A stretch of DNA of 64,000 nt from Candidatus Gastranaerophilales bacterium (GTDB lineage Bacteria > Cyanobacteriota > Vampirovibrionia > Gastranaerophilales > Gastranaerophilaceae): assembly GCA_944323685.1 (NCBI GenBank), contig CALUTJ010000002.1:89740-153739 (forward strand), written 5' to 3'. Position numbers and translations under genes: made by a program. The notes beneath the pieces are model-generated. The model was given only the letters and a program-made list of their open reading frames with translations, ran no database searches and had not been told where the DNA came from. How positions within the stretch are numbered: the stretch's first letter is position 1; the number at the start of each line of letters is the position of its first letter. This document shows, in pieces, positions 59,588 to 64,000 of the stretch.

Positions 59588-60232
59588 ATGAAAAAGTTCT
59601 TAGCAACAGCGGTGGTTATAGTGTCTTTATGTCAGAGTGTTTATGCATTTCCTGTCGACACATCCGACTGGGTTTGTTCGGAAGAACCCGGTCAGTTATC
59701 CGTTGTTGCAGCCGAAATAGATTTAAAAAGTGATTTAAAGCAGGAATATCGGGTTTATCAAACGTCTTTAGAAAACAAAACCAATTCAACCCTTGATATT
59801 TCCATTCCTTCTAATGCAATTGTTGACTCTAATGTTACAAAGATACTAAACGGCGGGCTGTCGCTTAAAGAATTAATGCAAATACCCAAAGAGATTGCAG
59901 TAGAAAGCTACAAAGAAGATGTTGGCACGGGCTGTGTTGCGGCTGCACACAAAGGGCTTATTTACACAACAGCAACAGCAGGTGCGGTAGCCGCAGGTGC
60001 AGGGCTTATCGGTGTTTATCCCCAGCAAAAGATAGAAGAATACTTTGCACACAAAAAAATAAAAAAAGAATACCAGAAATATTACGGCAGCTTGATTAGC
60101 GATTTTGCCATGCCGCCTATGTCACAAAAAGATTTGATTATTTTTGTTCCGATAGACAATACAAACTGTGTAATTAACGTAAACAACAGAATCGACCGCG
60201 ATGACGTTTACTCTGATTATCACCAGTTATAA
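59588..60232 (+). CDS. Exported hypothetical protein
   Basis: A 214-residue protein with a cleavable signal peptide (MKKFLATAVVIVSLCQSVYA) and a mature domain rich in beta strands. A central Ala/Gly-rich hydrophobic stretch (YTTATAGAVAAGAGLIGVYP) could be a membrane-inserted hairpin. It has two cysteines in the mature N-terminal half and one near the end. The family was not recognised. It is followed by a terminator and then tRNA-Leu on the other strand. Confidence 0.68.
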   Translation: MKKFLATAVVIVSLCQSVYAFPVDTSDWVCSEEPGQLSVVAAEIDLKSDLKQEYRVYQTSLENKTNSTLDISIPSNAIVDSNVTKILNGGLSLKELMQIPKEIAVESYKEDVGTGCVAAAHKGLIYTTATAGAVAAGAGLIGVYPQQKIEEYFAHKKIKKEYQKYYGSLISDFAMPPMSQKDLIIFVPIDNTNCVINVNNRIDRDDVYSDYHQL

Positions 60233-60239
60233 GAACAAA

Positions 60240-60266
60240 AAAAGGAAGCCATAAAGACTTCCTTTT
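60240..60266 (+). terminator. Terminator between the exported protein gene and tRNA-Leu
   Basis: Arms AAAAGGAAG and CTTCCTTTT around nine bases. It is symmetric, so it may also end the tRNA-Leu transcript. Confidence 0.8.
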
Positions 60267-60272
60267 AAATGG

Positions 60273-60353
60273 TGGGCCCGGAGAGACTCGAACTCTCACA
60301 CCAAAGGCGCTAGATCCTAAGTCTAGTGCGTCTACCAATTTCGCCACAGGCCC
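60273..60353 (-). tRNA. tRNA-Leu (TAG)
   Basis: An 81-base class II tRNA: acceptor GGGCCTG with CGGGCCC (one G-U pair), D-arm TTGGTAGACGCA, anticodon stem CTAGA/TCTAG around TAG, variable arm and T-arm GTTCGAGTC. CCA is not encoded. Its 5' side is followed by two tandem copies of its own 5' end. Confidence 0.92.
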
Positions 60354-60551
60354 TTTATTTAATTTTCAACATGGGCAACTGCGTCTACCACCTCTCGCAA
60401 AAGTGACATTTAGTCACTTTTCCTCGGCAGAGTGCCACAGGCCCTTTATTTAATTTTCAACATGGGCAACTGCGTCTACCACCTCTCGCAAAAGTGACAT
60501 TTAGTCACTTTTCCTCGGCAGAGTGCCACAGGCCCTTTATTTAATTTTCAA
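60343..60551 (-). repeat. Two tandem 91-bp units carrying the 5' end of tRNA-Leu
   Basis: Unit borders are at 60343, 60434 and 60525, with a 27-base partial third unit. The units are identical where compared. Read on the tRNA strand each contains the 16-base leader, GGGCCTGTGGC (the tRNA 5' end), then a hairpin AAAAGTGAC-TAAAT-GTCACTTTT, and then GGTAGACGCA of the D-arm. The promoter at 60561-60588 lies outside the array, so the array is transcribed before the real tRNA. Confidence 0.92.
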
Positions 60552-60560
60552 TGTATATAA

Positions 60561-60588
60561 ATCTTATCGTATAAATTGTAATCGTCAA
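60561..60588 (-). promoter_or_regulatory. Promoter of the tRNA-Leu array transcript
   Basis: On the - strand TTGACG (60588-60583), a 16-base spacer and TAAGAT (60566-60561). The expected start point is at about 60554, just before the first tRNA-like unit. Confidence 0.6.
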
Positions 60589-60600
60589 TAGTTATAAATG

Positions 60601-60629
60601 TTGATAAATTATTACCTTTAGCGTATTAT
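60601..60629 (+). promoter_or_regulatory. Promoter of tRNA-Ala
   Basis: TTGATA (60601-60606), a 17-base spacer and TATTAT (60624-60629), nine bases before the tRNA. It is divergent from the tRNA-Leu promoter. Confidence 0.75.
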
Positions 60630-60638
60630 AAAACTAAC

Positions 60639-60711
60639 GGGGCGTTAGCGCAGCTGGTAGCGCACAACACTGGCAGTGTTGGGGTCACGAGTTCGAGTCT
60701 CGTACGCTCCA
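60639..60711 (+). tRNA. tRNA-Ala (GGC)
   Basis: A 73-base cloverleaf: acceptor GGGGCGT with ACGCTCC, which includes the G3-U70 wobble pair that identifies tRNA-Ala. The anticodon stem CAACACT/AGTGTTG surrounds GGC, and the T-arm is GAGTTCGAGTC. Confidence 0.93.
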
Positions 60712-60723
60712 GATTTTACAACA

Positions 60724-60747
60724 AGAGCCGAAAAGGCTCTTTTTTTG
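60724..60747 (+). terminator. Terminator after tRNA-Ala
   Basis: AGAGCC with GGCTCT around four A, followed by seven T. Confidence 0.9.
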
Positions 60748-60763
60748 TTGGCTATTAAAATTT

Positions 60764-61651
60764 TCAGTTATTCCACTTTTGAATTAACTCTTCTGTAATT
60801 TTTAACCCTGTAGGTGTTGTGGCAAGCCCTGCTTCAGAACTTTCTTTAAGTTTTGGCGACATCATCTCGCCAACCTGTTTCATAGCGTCAACTATTTCAT
60901 CTATCGGAATAACAGACTCTATCCCTGCCAGCGCAAGTTCTGCACCAACAACGGCGTAAATAGAAAGAAACGCATTGCGTTTAACACATGGGATTTCAAC
61001 CAGTCCGGCTACAGGGTCACAAACTAAACCCATTATATTTTTGAGCGTCAAAGCCGCGGCATTAATTATTTGTATGTTTGTGCCGTCATACAATTCAACA
61101 ATTGCGGCAGCAGCCATAGCAGCGGCAACGCCGCATTCACTCTGACAGCCTGCCACGGCACCGGCAAGAGCAAGCTTGTTAGATACTATTTTCCCTATCA
61201 AACCGGCAGTAATCAAAGCATCGATTTCTCTATCTTTATTTGTTTTCAATTCTTCCGAAACCGCTATAATAACAGACGGCACAATTCCGCAGGAACCTGC
61301 TGTCGGGCATGCAGCAATTTTACCCATCCTTGCGTTTTGTTCTATTGTTGCAAGCGAATAGGTCAATATTTTTTGATGCAATACAGAAAACAAAGATTTT
61401 GAGTTTTTGTACATGCTTATAAGCCTTGCGCAGTCATCACCGCACATTCCGCTTGTTGATTTTTCATCAGACTCAAGCCCTGACTTTATAGCAGATTTCA
61501 TTGCTTCAAGAATAACACCGGTCTTGTTTCTGATTTCTTCAACAGAAATTTCGGTGTTTTCTGCTTCTAAAAGTTCGCAAATTTCATAAAGTTTTTTATT
61601 TTTGTCTTTCGACATTTCTAAAATGTCTGAAAAATTCATTAAATTCGTCAT
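60764..61651 (-). CDS. sdaAA: L-serine dehydratase, iron-sulfur-dependent, alpha subunit
   Basis: Catalytic subunit that deaminates L-serine to pyruvate and ammonia with an oxygen-sensitive 4Fe-4S cluster. The 295 residues contain CPTAGSCGIVPSVI and CDPVAGLVEIPCVKRN, the cysteine-bearing cluster motifs, plus GCQSECGVAAAMAAAA. It overlaps the sdaAB stop by four bases. The two-subunit form is usual in Firmicutes and other anaerobes. The cluster supports an anaerobic or low-oxygen habit, in line with the rubrerythrin locus. Confidence 0.95.
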   Translation of the reverse strand: MTNLMNFSDILEMSKDKNKKLYEICELLEAENTEISVEEIRNKTGVILEAMKSAIKSGLESDEKSTSGMCGDDCARLISMYKNSKSLFSVLHQKILTYSLATIEQNARMGKIAACPTAGSCGIVPSVIIAVSEELKTNKDREIDALITAGLIGKIVSNKLALAGAVAGCQSECGVAAAMAAAAIVELYDGTNIQIINAAALTLKNIMGLVCDPVAGLVEIPCVKRNAFLSIYAVVGAELALAGIESVIPIDEIVDAMKQVGEMMSPKLKESSEAGLATTPTGLKITEELIQKWNN

Positions 61652-62325
61652 TTTTTCAACACTTCTATATTTCTTATTAAATAAACCTCTTCAATATTTT
61701 GCAGCTCTTTTATTACGGAATCAGATATTCCGCCGTCAATACAAAGCCCCATGGAAGCCTGCTTGCCTTTGGCTTTTCTGTCGCAGTGCATAGAGGCAAT
61801 GTTAATATTTTGACTCTGCAAAAGTGCTGTTACGCGATAAATCATACCCGGTTTGTCTTTATATATAAGTATAATTGTGTCATAGTCGCCGTTTATATTG
61901 AATTTATATCCGTCTATTTTGGTAATGGCAACCTCTCCTGCGCCGACAGAAATGCCGCTTATCTCCATCTTGCCGAGGTTATCGTTTTCAAGAATAACAT
62001 CAACAGAGTTAGGGTGTCTTGTGTAATCTTCAAGATACTCAAAAGCGTAGTCAATACCGAGTTTGTCAGCTTCTTGATAAGCTGTTTTTATTTTTTCGTT
62101 GTCAACATCGTATCCGAGCACGCCACCGAGCAATCCTTTGTCCGTACCGTGGCCTTTTCCTGTTTTAGAAAAAGAATTGTAGAGCTTAAAGGTTAGTTTT
62201 GCCGGTTTTTCGCCAAAAATTTTGCCGGCAAGATACCCTATACGTACGGCTCCGGCTGTATGAGAACTGGACGGCCCTATCATAACAGGGCCTATAACAT
62301 CAAATAATGTTTTGGCTTTATCCAT
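61648..62325 (-). CDS. sdaAB: L-serine dehydratase, iron-sulfur-dependent, beta subunit
   Basis: The 225-residue partner of SdaAA. GPSSSHTAGAVRIGYLAG at the N-terminus is the conserved substrate-site signature, and the C-terminal part (about 145-225) is an ACT domain with the DKPGMIYRVTALLQSQNINIASM pattern, which may bind serine as a regulator. It precedes sdaAA with a four-base ATGA overlap. The MFS transporter gene is divergent. Confidence 0.94.
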   Translation of the reverse strand: MDKAKTLFDVIGPVMIGPSSSHTAGAVRIGYLAGKIFGEKPAKLTFKLYNSFSKTGKGHGTDKGLLGGVLGYDVDNEKIKTAYQEADKLGIDYAFEYLEDYTRHPNSVDVILENDNLGKMEISGISVGAGEVAITKIDGYKFNINGDYDTIILIYKDKPGMIYRVTALLQSQNINIASMHCDRKAKGKQASMGLCIDGGISDSVIKELQNIEEVYLIRNIEVLKK

Positions 62326-62478
62326 AAAATTACCTTAAAATATTTATCTTTCAATCTAATTTTATACAATTATAAAAAAGTTTAGTCAATTTCCTTGTTT
62401 TATACGAAAAATTGTTTTGATTTTATTTATAATTCTTAATATAATAGAATTGCATCTATATAAATAGAGGGGAACTAT

Positions 62479-63867
62479 ATGAATGAGGAAATTTCGGGAT
62501 TAAGAAAACTAACAACATTGCAGCTTTTAAACTTCTGCCTTGGCTTTTTCGGGCTTCAGTTTGCATGGCAAATGAGAATAATTCTTTCAGGGCCTGTTAC
62601 GGAAGGTCTTGGCGCATCGCCGTTTATTTTTGGTTTAATATGGCTTGCAGGGCCTGTTACGGGAATGGTCGTACAGCCGATTATCGGTGCAATGAGTGAC
62701 AACACTCATACGGTATTCGGAAGAAGAAGACCATATCTTATGCTTGGTGCAATTCTTGCAGCAATCGCTCTATGGGCGTTTCCTAATTCCGAAGGAATTG
62801 CAAATATTACAGCCTCTAAACTTCACATCGCAGTCCCCGAGTTCGGTGGGCTTATCGTTGCAGCGATAATGATATGGATTATAGATGCCTGTGTAAACGC
62901 CGCTCAAGGGCCATACAGAGCATTGATTCCCGATAATATTGAACCAGAACAGCATTCTATAGCAAACTCTTATTTGAGTTTTGCAATAGGGCTTGGCTCT
63001 GTTATCGCTGCCGGTACCGCACCGTTTTTAAATTGGGCTTTCGGGTATCAAATGTCTATAGAAGCACAGTTTATTATGGCCGCTCTGGCTTTTTCTCTCG
63101 GTATGACATGGACTTGTATAACTTTTAGTGAACGCAAGTTTGAAAAAAAAGAAGAATCTGCTCAAGATAAAGAAAAAAAGCCGACTTTTATTGACAACTT
63201 TAAAACATTTCTACAATCTTCACCCGAGGTATATAAAATATGCATGATGCAATTTTTTACGTGGATTGGCGTAATGTGTATGTTCATTTTCTTTACACAG
63301 TTTTCTATCCACACAATATTCAATGTACCTGATTTAACAAGCGTATCAGACGCGCTTGTTTTGCAATACGAAGAAGCAACTGCCAATGCAACAAACTTTT
63401 CTTCAATATGCTTTGCGGTTCTTAATCTCGTATGTTTTCTTGTTTCTATCCCTATAGGCCTTTTGTCCACAAAGTTCGGAAACAAGAAGGTCCACGCTAT
63501 TGCATTGTTGACTATGACTTTAGCTTATCTTTTAATGGCAGTGACTAAAAACCCTAAAGCTATAATGCTTTTAATGGGTATTTCCGGTATAGGCTGGTCA
63601 AGCATACTTGCTTTGCCTTTTGCAATGCTGTCAGAATACATTAAAAAAGGTTCGGAAGGCGCTGTTATGGGAATATTTAATATTTTTATAGCAGGCCCTC
63701 AGGTACTTGTGTGCACACTGGTTGCATGGTTTATTTCTAAATGCGAAGTACATCTTGCTGGCGGATTGATTAATTATCACTGGGAATATTCATTCTATGT
63801 CGGTGCGATAGTACTATTAACAGCTTTATTGATAACAGTTATGATTAAGGAAAGAAAAATCAATTAA
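62479..63867 (+). CDS. MFS transporter, GPH/SLC45-like sugar carrier
   Basis: A 462-residue, 12-helix permease. The loop between helices 2 and 3 reads MSDNTHTVFGRRRPYLMLG, the signature of the GPH/SLC45 (sucrose/maltose-type) group, and DACVNAAQGPYRALIPDNIEPEQHSIANS is typical of the same group. It is probably a proton-coupled disaccharide or glycoside importer. The substrate cannot be told. GAGGGG lies before the ATG. It is monocistronic, divergent from sdaAB, and followed by a terminator. Confidence 0.85.
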   Translation: MNEEISGLRKLTTLQLLNFCLGFFGLQFAWQMRIILSGPVTEGLGASPFIFGLIWLAGPVTGMVVQPIIGAMSDNTHTVFGRRRPYLMLGAILAAIALWAFPNSEGIANITASKLHIAVPEFGGLIVAAIMIWIIDACVNAAQGPYRALIPDNIEPEQHSIANSYLSFAIGLGSVIAAGTAPFLNWAFGYQMSIEAQFIMAALAFSLGMTWTCITFSERKFEKKEESAQDKEKKPTFIDNFKTFLQSSPEVYKICMMQFFTWIGVMCMFIFFTQFSIHTIFNVPDLTSVSDALVLQYEEATANATNFSSICFAVLNLVCFLVSIPIGLLSTKFGNKKVHAIALLTMTLAYLLMAVTKNPKAIMLLMGISGIGWSSILALPFAMLSEYIKKGSEGAVMGIFNIFIAGPQVLVCTLVAWFISKCEVHLAGGLINYHWEYSFYVGAIVLLTALLITVMIKERKIN

Positions 63868-63891
63868 ACAAAATAATATATTTTGATACAT

Positions 63892-63922
63892 AAAACCCTG
63901 CGGCAAAAGCTTGCAGGGTTTT
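63892..63922 (+). terminator. Terminator after the MFS gene
   Basis: AAAACCCTGC with GCAGGGTTTT around an 11-base loop. The remaining 78 bases of the window show no gene. Confidence 0.85.
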
Positions 63923-64000
63923 ATGTAACGAAATGTAACAAAATAGATATATATTGAATATAGCTTTTTTATTTTGTTTTTATATATATGTAAGTAAAGT

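Noticed and set aside
60343..60551. CRISPR array or tandem tRNA genes
   Set aside because: Units are identical without spacers, and each contains only part of the tRNA, interrupted by a hairpin; they cannot fold as complete tRNAs.

Overview
The window is AT-rich DNA from a Gram-negative-type, probably anaerobic bacterium. Envelope genes include a TolC-like channel with an EmrA/EmrB pair, an autotransporter, a SPOR-domain protein, PilT and type IV prepilin-like proteins. The redox genes are a PerR-type regulator, rubredoxin and rubrerythrin. No photosynthesis or phage genes are visible. The mix of compact housekeeping operons, FTLAEVL-type prepilins, many TPR proteins and short winged-helix proteins fits a gut Gastranaerophilales-like relative of Cyanobacteria (Vampirovibrionia). 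That placement is inference from gene content; no marker gene was compared.

Layout. 1-3.5 kb: the end of tyrS, then cysK-cysE (cysteine synthesis), then perR-rubredoxin and rubrerythrin (peroxide defence). 3.7-8.4 kb: an emrB-emrA-marR unit divergent from a TolC-like gene, with a perfect palindrome between them. 8.9-14 kb: pilT with a small unknown gene and TPR genes. 14.2-23.5 kb: metG, rph, a SPOR/DUF366/queC/HEAT cluster, serS-tmk and two nearly identical small winged-helix genes. 23.6-30.3 kb: leuD-leuB, a radical-SAM-like protein lacking its iron-sulfur motif, small exported proteins, aspS and rnpA. 30.4-36 kb: bioA with two tandem prepilin-like genes, and a large TPR protein. 36-37 kb: a tRNA Pro-Gly-Cys cluster full of partial tRNA copies. 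37-46 kb: a parvulin isomerase, manC, a membrane-protein pair, crcB, an autotransporter and a coiled-coil protein. 45-53.9 kb: a phosphoesterase, an acyl-ACP thioesterase, an ATPase-TPR protein, rsmG, an AAA ATPase and two PlsC acyltransferases. 54-64 kb: thrC-hom, an M49-like metallopeptidase, an EamA transporter, tRNA-Leu with an array of partial copies, tRNA-Ala, sdaAA-sdaAB and a sugar-type MFS transporter.

Two repeat phenomena stand out. First, nine copies of a structured element of about 177 bp are scattered through the window. Most lie directly behind a stop codon in the same direction as that gene, and one supplies the last codons of rnpA. Two copies have independently lost the same middle hairpin. 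Second, two unrelated tRNA genes (Gly and Leu) carry perfect or near-perfect tandem arrays (3 x 100 bp and 2 x 91 bp) on their 5' side. Each unit holds the tRNA's own 5' end with hairpins inserted. The tRNA-Gly 3' end is also duplicated exactly 180 bp downstream. In both clusters the arrays would be part of the tRNA precursor transcript.

Functional gene annotations rest on motifs read by eye. No alignment, folding or database search was run.
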